Source: Tatumella ptyseos (GTDB lineage: Bacteria > Pseudomonadota > Gammaproteobacteria > Enterobacterales > Enterobacteriaceae). Taken from it: a stretch of DNA of 64,000 nt. A program made the position numbers and the translations under genes. The DNA lies in the NCBI RefSeq assembly GCF_030552895.1, contig NZ_CP130649.1, positions 930,001-994,000 on the forward strand. The letters run 5' to 3'. Within the stretch, counting starts at the first letter, position 1. Each line of letters begins with the position of its first letter. Shown here piece after piece: positions 38,501-46,909 of this stretch. The notes under the pieces were generated by a model. It saw nothing but the letters and a program-made list of their open reading frames with translations. It had not been told where the DNA came from and did not search any database.

Positions 38501-38803
38501 TTATTGAAGGTACTCCTGACGCGGTGATTTATACCATAGGCCGCAGGTACGACACAGAAGGATCACATCGTCAGAAGGTGAAATATCTGTCACTAGAGCA
38601 TGGCGAAAAGCGTGGATCCCTAACAGCTGTTCAATATTTCTTATCATAGAATCAGCGATTGGAAAGATGGCTCGAACAAACCCGCTGGAAAGCTTTCCAT
38701 GGTGAGAATGAGTGAAATCACTCGTTTGAAAAAACGAGTTAAGCCTTTTTGCTCCACAGGCAGTGATTTTTTTACTGTTACATATCTGACATTTTTGCAT
38801 CAT
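38501..38803 (-). CDS. Unrecognised small protein with two CxxC pairs
   Basis: 100 residues, not recognised. It has CQICNSKK at residues 5-12 and CRTCGLWYKS at about 84-93, a spacing consistent with a zinc ribbon whose halves are far apart, and a histidine-rich stretch (THSHHGK) between. AGAGGT lies five bases before the first of two ATG codons, so translation is plausible. It is 2 bases downstream of another small frame on the same strand and convergent with nhaA. Its function cannot be told. Confidence 0.5.
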   Translation of the reverse strand: MMQKCQICNSKKITACGAKRLNSFFQTSDFTHSHHGKLSSGFVRAIFPIADSMIRNIEQLLGIHAFRHALVTDISPSDDVILLCRTCGLWYKSPRQEYLQ

Positions 38804-38805
38804 GG

Positions 38806-39027
38806 TTACCTCTGTCGATAACCATAGTTGAATAAAAAATTATTACCAGATCTAAAGAATACAAATCTGATGCCCAACGCAAATAAGCGTAATATTTCTT
38901 CTTTAGCTGCTTGAATCAATTCAATTAGTGCAGCTAAGGAGTAATAACCGGTACTCACGCTGCGGTTAATACTGCTTGGAATTTTGTACAGGTCTATATT
39001 AATAATTGCTTTCGATTCCCAGCACAT
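38806..39027 (-). CDS. Unrecognised small hypothetical protein
   Basis: 73 residues starting MCWESKAIINIDLYKIPSS, with a hydrophobic helix AALIELIQAAKEEILRLFALGIRFVFF in the middle. No family recognised. It has no clear ribosome-binding site, lies 2 bases upstream of the two-CxxC gene in another frame, and is divergent from clcA. It could be a real small gene, a remnant, or simply an open frame in the leader of the next gene. Confidence 0.3.
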   Translation of the reverse strand: MCWESKAIINIDLYKIPSSINRSVSTGYYSLAALIELIQAAKEEILRLFALGIRFVFFRSGNNFLFNYGYRQR

Positions 39028-39067
39028 CAGCGTATCGTTTAAAAAAAGTCATTGATTACGTGGAGTA

Positions 39068-40483
39068 ATGGTGCGGAAGGTGAAAAATAAGCAAAATTCT
39101 ATCAGTCGTCGATTACGAAAACGCCAGCGAATAATGCACCGTCTCCTTACACGAGATACGGCATCCATTAAAATATTACTGTTGTCTGTCATCGTGGGGT
39201 GTTTGGTAGGGGGGATAGGCGTCGCTTTTGCCAAGACGGTAAATTATATCAGCTTTCACCGCGAACAACTCATCGAAGTAAGAGCAGGAGACACCTTGCA
39301 ATGGGTACTCTTGGCATTTGTTACCTCATTTTTAATGGGCGGCCTGGGCTTCTTTTTGGTGAAGAAATTTGCCCCAGAAGCCTCAGGTTCAGGGATCCCT
39401 GAAATAGAAGGGGCACTCGAAGAGTTAAGACCTGTACGCTGGTGGCGAGTATTACCTGTCAAATTTATAGGCGGTATGATGACGTTAAGCTCAGGGATGG
39501 TACTCGGTAGAGAAGGGCCGACGATTCAAATGGGCGGTAACCTTGGACAGTTAGTTTTTGACCTCTTTAGGGTAAAAGATAAAGAAACACGACATAGTCT
39601 ACTCGCAGTAGGGGCTGCCGCGGGACTGACTGCAGCATTCAATGCCCCGCTGGCAGGGATCTTATTCATTATTGAAGAGATGCGTGCACAGTTTCGCTAT
39701 AACTTAATCTCGATAAAAGCGGTCTTTATTGGGGTAATTTGTGCGACGATCATCTATCGCTTATTTAATAGCGATCAACCTATCCTAAATTTAGGACAAC
39801 TCGGGCAAGCGGGCACAGACAGTTTATGGCTATTTTTAGTTCTTGGTGTATTGGTAGGCGCAATAGGTTACTTATTTAATAAGCTTATTTTTACGGTACA
39901 AGATACTTTTCGGGCGATCTGCGGTCAACGACTTGTATTAAGTGTCATGATAGGCGCTCTGATTGCGGGGCTTTGCGGTGTGACTGTACTCTTCTTTCCC
40001 GCTGTGGTGGGAAGTGGGCATATGCTGATCCCGCAAGCGGCATTAGGCTTAATTTCCCTGCAGTCGCTACTCCTGATTTTAGTTGTGAGGATTTTTACAA
40101 CGGTCGTCTGCTTTTCCTCTGGGGCGCCAGGCGGTATTTTTGCTCCTATGCTGGCGTTAGGTACGCTGATAGGGAGCGCCTTTGGTACTATAGCCCATCA
40201 CCTATTTCCGTTTTATCACTTACCGATCTCGATCTTTGCTATCGCGGGAATGGGGGCGTTATTGGCTGCCTCGGTACGTGCCCCCCTTACCGGCATCGTC
40301 TTAGTTCTTGAGATGACCGACAATTATCAAATTATTTTAGCAATGATTATTACCTGCTTAGGCGCGACATTAATGGCGCAATTCTTGGGAGGAAAACCGC
40401 TTTACTCAGCAATTTTAGCCAGAACCTTAGCTAACGCTGAAACCGATATCTCAAAAGAAAATCGTCAACCTGCAAGCTCATGA
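39068..40483 (+). CDS. clcA: H+/Cl- exchange transporter ClcA
   Basis: This 471-residue CLC antiporter exchanges two Cl- for one H+ and supports extreme acid resistance. The selectivity motifs are GSGIPEIEG (central serine), [11 protein letters not shown] (gating glutamate) and [16 protein letters not shown], and the conserved tyrosine is in [13 protein letters not shown]. Length is as in E. coli (473). The ATG at 39068 is only two bases from GGAG; a GTG at 39071 is a possible alternative start. Confidence 0.95.
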   Translation: MVRKVKNKQNSISRRLRKRQRIMHRLLTRDTASIKILLLSVIVGCLVGGIGVAFAKTVNYISFHREQLIEVRAGDTLQWVLLAFVTSFLMGGLGFFLVKKFAPEASGSGIPEIEGALEELRPVRWWRVLPVKFIGGMMTLSSGMVLGREGPTIQMGGNLGQLVFDLFRVKDKETRHSLLAVGAAAGLTAAFNAPLAGILFIIEEMRAQFRYNLISIKAVFIGVICATIIYRLFNSDQPILNLGQLGQAGTDSLWLFLVLGVLVGAIGYLFNKLIFTVQDTFRAICGQRLVLSVMIGALIAGLCGVTVLFFPAVVGSGHMLIPQAALGLISLQSLLLILVVRIFTTVVCFSSGAPGGIFAPMLALGTLIGSAFGTIAHHLFPFYHLPISIFAIAGMGALLAASVRAPLTGIVLVLEMTDNYQIILAMIITCLGATLMAQFLGGKPLYSAILARTLANAETDISKENRQPASS

Positions 40484-40657
40484 CATTGCCTATATCTTGG
40501 TCCCGAAAAATCCAGTGTAAATAGAAAAAATAGGGTGATAGTTATTGGATAATTAAATTAAGAAGCAGGATTTTTTGTAATCAGTAGCAGTTGGTGAACC
40601 GTTCGCAAGCAATACGTAGAGAGTCACGATATAGGGTTGATCCTGATCAGCGATCTT

Positions 40658-41125
40658 CTAATCGCGTTCAATACGACAGGAAAAACATCCTTGCTTTGCA
40701 TTGTGCGCGAGGATGAACTCAACCTTATCATTGCTCAGCAGTGACAATATCTGTGCTGTAGCCTCTCCTCGCTGGGCCAAGCGGGCATCGATAAGCATGT
40801 CTTGACTATCGAATCCACGCAGAGAAAGTATTCTTCGTTCCATGATTTCAGGAAGGATATTTGAATACCTGCCCGCATCGAATTGTCCTTCCCAGATAAA
40901 GATTGCATGGGCACCTTTATAAGGCGATTGGGTATCTAGATACTGATGATTGAGTAATAGCGCGTTCTCACCCACGGGGATATCGCGCAACGTGATGCGA
41001 TCTGGGAAACCGGGGTATTGGTCAACGCTTACCCTTAACGCACCTTGAGCAATAAGATCGTCACTGTTCAGTCCATAGAGGTGACTAAATTGATGGCCAC
41101 TTAAGCCTGTAATAATAAATGACAT
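40658..41125 (-). CDS. DUF1203-family protein
   Basis: This 155-residue protein matches the DUF1203 family: MSFIITGLSGHQFSHLYGLNSDDLIAQGALRVSVDQYPGFPDRITLRD at the start, LLLNHQYLDTQSPYKGAHAIFIWEG in the middle, RILSLRGFDSQDMLIDA and the C-terminal LAHNAKQGCFSCRIERD. The family has no established function. It stands alone, convergent with clcA, with long non-coding DNA beyond it. Confidence 0.82.
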   Translation of the reverse strand: MSFIITGLSGHQFSHLYGLNSDDLIAQGALRVSVDQYPGFPDRITLRDIPVGENALLLNHQYLDTQSPYKGAHAIFIWEGQFDAGRYSNILPEIMERRILSLRGFDSQDMLIDARLAQRGEATAQILSLLSNDKVEFILAHNAKQGCFSCRIERD

Positions 41126-41727
41126 CGCTCACTTCTACGCTTTAAAAAGAAGTGATAGTAGCCATCTCGAAGGACTTAAAAAATCCGTTTCTTAATATCT
41201 TCACGGTGATGATGAGGGGGAAGGACTCAAGAAGTTATATTCAAAGTATTTTATCGATAACTGAACGATTTTATTTTCTCATCATCAAAGCATAATATTC
41301 ACACTGAGAAAAATGATCAGTTATACCACGCACTACTTTCTTTATATTGAGTAATAAAGTTGTTGATTAGAAAAGAAAGAATAATTTGTAGAACAGGTGT
41401 AAGGTAATTATTTGAACAGTTTCACGTCAGGGCAAGGGGGGGGTAGGGTAGGTGGTAAGGTAGGCGATTAATAAATTTTTTCTAAATATAGTTCCTGTAA
41501 AATTCAAATCTTCTAGCCAGTCTTCTATTCGCTATATAAGTTTTCATTTCAGTTTGTTACCAGCGCATAGATATCTCTCAGAAAATAACTACCATCATGG
41601 CGGAGATTCATCATTGTATGGCCATAAATGACTCATAACGTAGAAATCGTAAAAAAATTCTCAATCTATCTTACAAATAGATAATGTATAATCCTTAATC
41701 ATTTTATAGAAAAGGGATTAATTTAAA
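41126..41727. other. A+T-rich gene-free region with a G-rich tract
   Basis: No supportable gene in about 600 bases. It contains a plus-strand G-rich tract (41430-41460, described separately) and, near the right end, TATAAT at 41687-41692, a possible -10 element for the DUF3289 gene without a clear -35. Otherwise nothing recognised. Confidence 0.5.
41430..41460 (+). other. G-rich tract with G-quadruplex potential
   Basis: GGG-CAA-G8-TA-GGG (41430-41448) fits four G3 tracts with loops of 3, 2 and 2 bases, followed by TAGG-TGG-TAAGG. It stands out sharply against the A+T-rich surroundings. Confidence 0.5.
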
Positions 41728-42531
41728 ATGAAAGAAAGCTACCAAAGACTGGTTATCTTCACTACAAAAAAAAGATTTAATGACAGAAATACCGATGATA
41801 TGCAAAGTGGTGATATGGATGTTGATTTACTCAAAAGGCATTACCATCTCGGGCAAGTATCAACTTTTATCGATTGGACTACTTTTGTACCCTCCTATCA
41901 GCATCCTGCTACTAACTCTATAAAGCCAGTTAGCAGAGATAAAGCGATTGCGATGCTATATGATGAGCTACGATCTCAGTCCTATGTCTTTTCTTTGAGA
42001 GGGCCTTATCAAGGCTTAATCATGAATCTTTTGAATCACATGCAAAGTAGTAATGGAAATGACTTTCAACATCCTTTAATGAATAGTGCCTACAAAAATC
42101 TCATTTTGAGTGACCGCTCTATTGATAGCACATTATCCGTAATTAAAAAAACTCTCGAGCAATTTGATTTCAACAAGGGCCGATTGACGCAAGAATATTT
42201 TTCAACTGTATTATCTAAAAGTCATTTACCAAAATACACAAGATGGAAAGATTTCATCAATGGAATGGGCATTACTGTCCATGATATAAACAGCACAGAA
42301 ATCTCTATAGAAAGATTGAGCTTCCATGGTAATAAATATATTGCGACTATCAAATACAGAGCACAAGATCATTTTGGATTAGATAAAGAAGACATCTTAA
42401 AATTTAAATTTAACTCTATTGCTTTCTTTAGAATATGGTTCGTTCTACAGAGAGCTGAGCACTTTGCTCAAAAGCCTTTTTTCACAAATTTCGACGCTAC
42501 TATAACATTGACAGGAGAAAACAATGTTTAA
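41728..42531 (+). CDS. DUF3289-family protein, possible toxin
   Basis: A 267-residue protein with the pattern of DUF3289: DDMQSGDMDVDLLK near residue 25, LRGPYQGLIMNLLNHMQSSNG, LPKYTRWKDFINGMGITVHDINSTEISIERL, YRAQDHFGLDKEDIL and FRIWFVLQRAEHF. The family is widespread in Enterobacterales and has no firmly established activity that I know of. No signal peptide. AAAGGG lies about 10 bases before the ATG. It overlaps the next gene by 8 bases; base composition is visibly more A+T-rich than the core genes. Toxin role is inferred from the paired small membrane protein and the tRNA-side location. Confidence 0.75.
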   Translation: MKESYQRLVIFTTKKRFNDRNTDDMQSGDMDVDLLKRHYHLGQVSTFIDWTTFVPSYQHPATNSIKPVSRDKAIAMLYDELRSQSYVFSLRGPYQGLIMNLLNHMQSSNGNDFQHPLMNSAYKNLILSDRSIDSTLSVIKKTLEQFDFNKGRLTQEYFSTVLSKSHLPKYTRWKDFINGMGITVHDINSTEISIERLSFHGNKYIATIKYRAQDHFGLDKEDILKFKFNSIAFFRIWFVLQRAEHFAQKPFFTNFDATITLTGENNV

Positions 42532-42970
42532 TTTTAAAAGGATTGCAGCGATTATAATTTTTTTAATAGTAGCGTATTGTATATCGATTGCTGCAAGACC
42601 AGCCAAAATAGTCAGAGTGGATAATAGTACGGTTTTTGTACAACACTTACCGATGACTGTAGAAGGAAAACTAAAGTGGTGGTTGAAAAATAGAGAATTA
42701 CTTCAGAAGGAATATCAAATTATCGGTACCCCTGATAACTTCACAGTTATCATCATGAATTTCAGTGGTTATGAACGGTTACCAACCGGAACTCGAGATG
42801 GTTCCGTTGACGACTATACCTGTTTTGATGATGCTGACGATGGGCATAAAAAATGTGTTTATAACAGCATTGCAATTGTTATTAGAGGAGGCGTTGATAG
42901 CAAGGTGTTTGTAAATATAGGTGATAAAACCTATACACAAAGTTCTGATGGGTGGGTAATCTTAAAATAG
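42524..42970 (+). CDS. DUF943-family membrane-anchored protein, possible immunity protein
   Basis: This 148-residue protein has one N-terminal membrane segment (IAAIIIFLIVAYCISIAA, about residues 7-24) and a periplasmic domain with the DUF943 pattern: RPAKIVRVD, VKHFPMT-like VQHLPMTVEGKLKWWLKNRELL, NFTVIIMNF and the paired-cysteine segment DDYTCFDDADDGHKKCVYN. The function of DUF943 is not established. It starts inside the end of the DUF3289 gene (8-base overlap), so they are translated together, an arrangement typical of effector and immunity genes. Confidence 0.75.
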   Translation: MFNFKRIAAIIIFLIVAYCISIAARPAKIVRVDNSTVFVQHLPMTVEGKLKWWLKNRELLQKEYQIIGTPDNFTVIIMNFSGYERLPTGTRDGSVDDYTCFDDADDGHKKCVYNSIAIVIRGGVDSKVFVNIGDKTYTQSSDGWVILK

Positions 42971-43558
42971 AATCATTTATTAGAAAATCGCTTAATAATT
43001 GTAACGATCTTACCAAGTAAGCCAGGCTAATTTAATATTTGGGGACAGAGCCCTTTTTTAAATTTAACTTCTGTCCATTCTACGGAACGAATTTCAATCG
43101 TCCTGAATCCGGTCAGCATTAGAAGCTAAGTAGTGATTTCAGCAATTTTATTAGACTAAAAGTTTTCTAGATGTTTTGGAGCTGCCCTAGCTCATCTACT
43201 ATATTGTGCTCTGCCTGAAATGACTGCATAGGTAAAGATTAAACGACATGCCTAGCGAGTTTTCCCGAGCTTATCGAGCATATTCTTTTTATTCATAAAG
43301 CGTTCCTGCTCTAGTCTTGGCCTCACAGCATTAACCAAGTAATAAAGCTTCGGCTGGCTGCGGTGTTGATTTTCGCTATATAGAGAATACGGGGATTTAT
43401 CTTTATTCAGGGATATATTCGCTCAACACCCCCTAAATCTATCTATGTGCCAATGGAATACAGTGGGTATCGCTGGACGTTAGTAGACAAGGGATTGGCT
43501 AAGATACTTAATTTTATTAGGGAGAGTGGAAATTACTGGAGGGGTGTGGAGGTTGAAA
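42971..43558. other. Non-coding or decayed DNA between the DUF943 gene and tRNA-Arg
   Basis: No intact gene. On the minus strand an open frame without a start codon (43252-43422) looks like a gene remnant and is listed separately. The plus strand has TGGGGACAGAGCCCTTTTTT at 43040-43059, a possible element end or a weak terminator. No integrase was recognised. Confidence 0.45.
43252..43422 (-). pseudogene. Gene remnant of unknown family
   Basis: Fifty-six sense codons between a TGA (43425-43423) and a TAG (43254-43252). The translation contains SPYSLYSENQHRSQPKLYYL and then VNAVRPRLEQERFMNKKNML, which has the balanced composition of a real protein but no start codon in the expected place. It is probably the C-terminal end of a lost gene. 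I do not recognise the family. Confidence 0.35.
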
Positions 43559-43635
43559 TGGTACGCCCTATAGGATTCGAACCTATGACCTACGGCTTAG
43601 AAGGCCGGTGCTCTATCCAACTGAGCTAAGGGCGC
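43559..43635 (-). tRNA. argU: tRNA-Arg (anticodon UCU)
   Basis: The 77-base minus-strand sequence runs from GCGCCCTTAGCTCAG to ...AGGGCGTACCA with CCA encoded. The anticodon loop CTTCTAA gives anticodon TCT (43599-43601 on the plus strand); D and T arms are normal (GGTTCGAATCC), and the acceptor stem has a G1-U72 pair. It matches E. coli argU, which sits in the same neighbourhood near folD and is a known integration site (prophage DLP12). Confidence 0.96.
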
Positions 43636-43652
43636 CCTGATTTCAGTCACGG

Positions 43653-43680
43653 ATTATACGGCTGAAGGGTCTTGAGTCAA
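43653..43680 (-). promoter_or_regulatory. Promoter of tRNA-Arg
   Basis: On the minus strand TTGACT (complement of 43675-43680), a 16-base spacer and a perfect TATAAT (complement of 43653-43658). The start would be about 10 bases before the tRNA 5' end. Confidence 0.8.
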
Positions 43681-43812
43681 TCACTTTACGCCTAGAATCA
43701 GTTTATTGCTGAAGCTTTGAGCATAATTAGCAAATCTTAACCTGACAGCGTAGCTTGCTTCTGACAAAATACAGTTATCCCCCCCAATAGCTTAAAAGTG
43801 GATTTTATCCGG

Positions 43813-44679
43813 ATGTCAGCGAAAATTATTGATGGTAAAACGATTGCGCAGCAAGTTCGTGCTGAAGTAGCTGCAGGAGTTCAACAACGTCTTTCTGCGG
43901 GCAAGCGTGCACCTGGACTTGCCGTGATCTTAGTCGGGAGCGATCCTGCTTCCGAAATTTATGTCGGTAGCAAGCGGAAAGCTTGTGAAGAAGTGGGTTT
44001 TATCTCCCGTTCTTATGATTTACCGGCCACCACCAGTGAGCAAGCGTTACTGGAGCTTATCGACCAACTGAATGAAGACCAAGCTATTGATGGCATCTTG
44101 GTTCAACTTCCGTTACCCGAAGGAATTGATAACGTTAAGGTTCTCGAGCGTATCGCGCCGAGTAAAGATGTTGATGGATTCCATCCTTATAATGTGGGTA
44201 GACTTTGCCAACGCGCTCCTATTTTACGTCCTTGTACTCCACGGGGAATCATCACATTACTAGAGCGGAACAATGTCGATACCTTCGGCTTAAATGCGGT
44301 TATCGTCGGGGCGTCTAATATTGTTGGGCGTCCTATGGCGCTGGAGCTGCTGCTTGCAGGATGCACCACAACAGTCACACACCGTTTTACCAAAGATCTC
44401 CGTTCTCATATTGAACGCGCCGATCTGCTGGTAGTGGCGGTAGGTAAAGCTCATTTTATCCCTGGGGAATGGATCAAGCCCGGTGCCATTGTGATTGATG
44501 TAGGGATAAACCGTTTAGAGAGTGGAAAAGTAACTGGTGACGTAGATTTTGATTTGGCGTCTGAACGAGCCTCTCTGATTACTCCGGTTCCGGGGGGCGT
44601 TGGTCCAATGACCGTCGCCACATTGATTCAAAATACGTTAGAAGCATGTGAAAAATACCATAGTGGGAGTGATCAATAA
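43813..44679 (+). CDS. folD: Bifunctional methylenetetrahydrofolate dehydrogenase/cyclohydrolase
   Basis: This 288-residue cytoplasmic enzyme interconverts 5,10-methylene-THF and 10-formyl-THF with NADP. It shows [13 protein letters not shown], the catalytic-lysine region [28 protein letters not shown] and the dinucleotide-binding [10 protein letters not shown], then [15 protein letters not shown]. The frame opens five codons earlier, but MSAKIIDG at 43813 matches the E. coli start and length. Its stop overlaps the ybcJ start (TAATG). Confidence 0.98.
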   Translation: MSAKIIDGKTIAQQVRAEVAAGVQQRLSAGKRAPGLAVILVGSDPASEIYVGSKRKACEEVGFISRSYDLPATTSEQALLELIDQLNEDQAIDGILVQLPLPEGIDNVKVLERIAPSKDVDGFHPYNVGRLCQRAPILRPCTPRGIITLLERNNVDTFGLNAVIVGASNIVGRPMALELLLAGCTTTVTHRFTKDLRSHIERADLLVVAVGKAHFIPGEWIKPGAIVIDVGINRLESGKVTGDVDFDLASERASLITPVPGGVGPMTVATLIQNTLEACEKYHSGSDQ

Positions 44680-44891
44680 TGCAGCAATTTTCCTTAGGAA
44701 AACATCCACATGTTGATCTTTGTGATCTATTAAAATTGGAAGGCTTGACTGAGAGCGGGGCGCAGGCAAAGATCGTGATCGATGCCGGAGAAGTGACCGT
44801 AGATGGGAAAATTGAAACCCGTAAACGCTGTAAAATCCATGCAGAACAAGTAGTAAGCTTCGCTGGCCAGTCTATTCAGGTGATTGCTTAA
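44679..44891 (+). CDS. ybcJ: S4-domain RNA-binding protein YbcJ
   Basis: A 70-residue protein consisting of a single S4-like RNA-binding domain (VDLCDLLKLEGLTESGAQAKIVIDAGEVTVDGKIETRKRCKI), the same length as E. coli YbcJ. Its target is not known; ribosome-related RNA is likely by family. It is coupled to folD through a one-base overlap, the conserved folD-ybcJ pair. Confidence 0.95.
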   Translation: MQQFSLGKHPHVDLCDLLKLEGLTESGAQAKIVIDAGEVTVDGKIETRKRCKIHAEQVVSFAGQSIQVIA

Positions 44892-44900
44892 CTTCATGTA

Positions 44901-44930
44901 AACTACCGGTAAGTCACCTTATCGGTAGTT
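44901..44930 (+). terminator. Hairpin after ybcJ
   Basis: AACTACCG (44901-44908) and CGGTAGTT (44923-44930) pair and the stem extends inward to 13 pairs with a 4-base loop (one G-U). CTCTC follows rather than a T run. Confidence 0.55.
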
Positions 44931-45037
44931 CTCTCAAAATGACGTCAGTTCAATTCAAAATCCACACTCTGCGCTATCCTAATTAAACAATATTGTTATA
45001 AGATTGTTTTAACTTTTAAACAGAGTCGGATAACCCA

Positions 45038-45601
45038 ATGAAAAAGCTACTCTCTTCTTTGTTAATGATTGCAGCGGCAGGTAGCAGTGCCTATGCAAGT
45101 GCAGCGCCCTTTGTATTGACCTCGCCCGACTTCTCTTCAGGAAAACTCTTACCTGCTGCCGCAGGCGGTAAACCGGGGAATGATCCAGCCTGCCATGGGC
45201 AAAATATTTCTCCCTTACTGGCGTGGCAAAATGCACCAGCGGCTACCAAGAGTTTCGCGCTAATCATTCAAGACCCGCAAGGAAAAAATGGTTTGGGTGT
45301 GACACATCTCGTTGCCTATGGCATTCCAGCGACCACACAACGTTTAGAACGCACTGCATTGAGTAACGGTAAAGGGTTCGTGGGAGGATTAAATAGTAAA
45401 GGTAGCGAAGCCTATGTTGGACCTTGTCCTCCCCCTACACTCGATTTGCATTACTACACCTTTACGCTGATTGCGACCGATCTGCCGGCGAATGCCCTGC
45501 CCGCTGGATTATTAAGAGAAGAGTTACTTCATCGTTTAGAGGGGCATGCTCTGGCTGCAGCAGGTATGGTTGCAGGCTATCAAGCTAAAACCGCTCAATG
45601 A
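45038..45601 (+). CDS. YbhB/YbcL-family (PEBP-like) periplasmic protein
   Basis: A 187-residue exported protein with a signal peptide (MKKLLSSLLMIAAAGSSAYASA) and a phosphatidylethanolamine-binding/Raf-kinase-inhibitor-like fold: SPDFSSGKLLP, GQNISPLLAWQNAPAATKSFALIIQDP, YVGPCPPPTLDLHYYTFTLIA. The general function is not known; E. coli UPEC YbcL affects host neutrophil migration. Sequence identity to E. coli YbcL looks modest, so no symbol is assigned. The next gene begins just after or within its end. Confidence 0.85.
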   Translation: MKKLLSSLLMIAAAGSSAYASAAPFVLTSPDFSSGKLLPAAAGGKPGNDPACHGQNISPLLAWQNAPAATKSFALIIQDPQGKNGLGVTHLVAYGIPATTQRLERTALSNGKGFVGGLNSKGSEAYVGPCPPPTLDLHYYTFTLIATDLPANALPAGLLREELLHRLEGHALAAAGMVAGYQAKTAQ

Positions 45602-45623
45602 TGCGCTAAGTGAGACTGCACTT

Positions 45624-46706
45624 GTGCTGATACTTTTAACGTTTTTAAGTAGCCTGTTATTACTATTAACTCTCGCACCGCTTTCGCACTGTCGTTATTG
45701 GTGGGTGAGGGTATGGGATTTTCCAAGAGTTCAATTATTAGCTATCGCGATAATGCTTGCATTGGCGTCTAGCTATTACGAGTTTGAGGCACCCTTATGG
45801 GTAAGTAGTCTACAAGTTATCACGCTAGGTTGTGCGGCTTATCAGCTCTTTTGGATCTACCCCTACACGATATTTTCTCGTAAACAAGTTGAAAATGCGC
45901 AGCCCGATTGGACAGGTACCACTTTAAAAATCATGGTATCCAATGTACTGACTCCTAATCGTCAAGCGAACAAACTACTGGCGTTAATGGAACAGGAGAA
46001 ACCTGACGTCCTAGTTGCGGTAGAGACCGACCAGTGGTGGGAAGAGCATCTCAAGCCACTCGAACAGGACTATCCTTGGGTGATTCGCTGTCCACAAGAT
46101 AATCTCTATGGCATGCATGTTTATTCGCGAGTAGAAGTCCGGGATGCGAAAATCCAATTCTTGGTCGATGAAACAATTCCTTCAGCTCATCTACTTTTAG
46201 TGATGGAGGATGGGCTTGAGGTGAGTTTACACTGCCTGCACCCAATGCCTCCAAGTCCAACAGAGAGCGATGATTCCATCGATCGTGATGCAGAATTAGT
46301 GATGGTCGGTAAAAGTGTTGAGCAACGAGATATACCCGTCATTGTCACCGGTGATATGAATGATGTGGCTTGGTCGCGGAGTACGCGTCTGTTTCTGAAA
46401 GTCAGCGGTTTAATGGACCCACGGCGGGGTAGAGGGATGTTTTCGACTTTCCATGCCAGTTATCCTTTTTTACGTTGGCCACTGGATCATGTTTTTCATA
46501 GTAAAGATTTTGTTCTTAAGGATCTGAGGCGTCTTTCTAGCGTTGGTTCAGACCATTATCCTTTCTATGTCGAGCTGCTTTATCATCCACAACAGGGCGC
46601 ACAGCAGCAAAAGCTTGCGTGCACTCAGGACGATGAAAAACGGGCTAAAGAGGTATTGAGCCAAGTTGGCGGGCATGAACAACATGTTCATCGTCCTGGT
46701 GAATGA
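45624..46706 (+). CDS. Membrane-anchored endonuclease/exonuclease/phosphatase-family protein
   Basis: About 360 residues. Three N-terminal hydrophobic helices (about 1-95, including WWVRVWDFPRVQLLAIAIMLALA) precede an EEP-fold domain with IMVSNVLTPNR, DVLVAVETDQWW (metal-binding Glu), VIVTGDMNDVAWS and SVGSDHYPFYVEL (catalytic Asp-His). Substrate unknown; DNA, phospholipid or inositol phosphate are all possible for this fold. The start is uncertain: the frame is open from 45546 inside the YbcL-like gene, and the GTG at 45624 gives the N-terminus usual for the family. Confidence 0.75.
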   Translation: MLILLTFLSSLLLLLTLAPLSHCRYWWVRVWDFPRVQLLAIAIMLALASSYYEFEAPLWVSSLQVITLGCAAYQLFWIYPYTIFSRKQVENAQPDWTGTTLKIMVSNVLTPNRQANKLLALMEQEKPDVLVAVETDQWWEEHLKPLEQDYPWVIRCPQDNLYGMHVYSRVEVRDAKIQFLVDETIPSAHLLLVMEDGLEVSLHCLHPMPPSPTESDDSIDRDAELVMVGKSVEQRDIPVIVTGDMNDVAWSRSTRLFLKVSGLMDPRRGRGMFSTFHASYPFLRWPLDHVFHSKDFVLKDLRRLSSVGSDHYPFYVELLYHPQQGAQQQKLACTQDDEKRAKEVLSQVGGHEQHVHRPGE

Positions 46707-46868
46707 ATAAAAAATCCTAATGACCAGTGATGACGGGAATGGGTTCGGTTCCATAAAACGGGCTTTTCACTGGGTGAATATCAATCAATTGCACAAAAAA
46801 ACGATATTTATCACTTTTTCATCAGATCTTACTGGACAAATGGCTCCGCAATTGGTGTACTAGATACC

Positions 46869-46891
46869 GACACAGATTTAGTGTCTTTTTT
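46869..46891 (+). promoter_or_regulatory. Terminator-like hairpin in the cspE leader
   Basis: GACAC (46869-46873), a 7-base loop, GTGTC (46881-46885) and then TTTTTT (46886-46891), ending 18 bases before the cspE ATG. The form is that of a weak intrinsic terminator inside the 5' leader, next to the AAAGGT ribosome site. Confidence 0.45.
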
Positions 46892-46909
46892 AATGTAAAG
46901 GTAATATAG

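Noticed and set aside
43040..43059. TGGGGACAGAGCCCTTTTTT as the end of an insertion sequence
   Set aside because: No matching opposite end, target duplication or transposase fragment was found nearby.
43447..43629. Open frame of 60 codons ending MVRPIGFEPMTYGLEGRCSI...
   Set aside because: It runs antisense through the tRNA-Arg gene; the protein-like tail is the complement of the tRNA, a well-known false gene.
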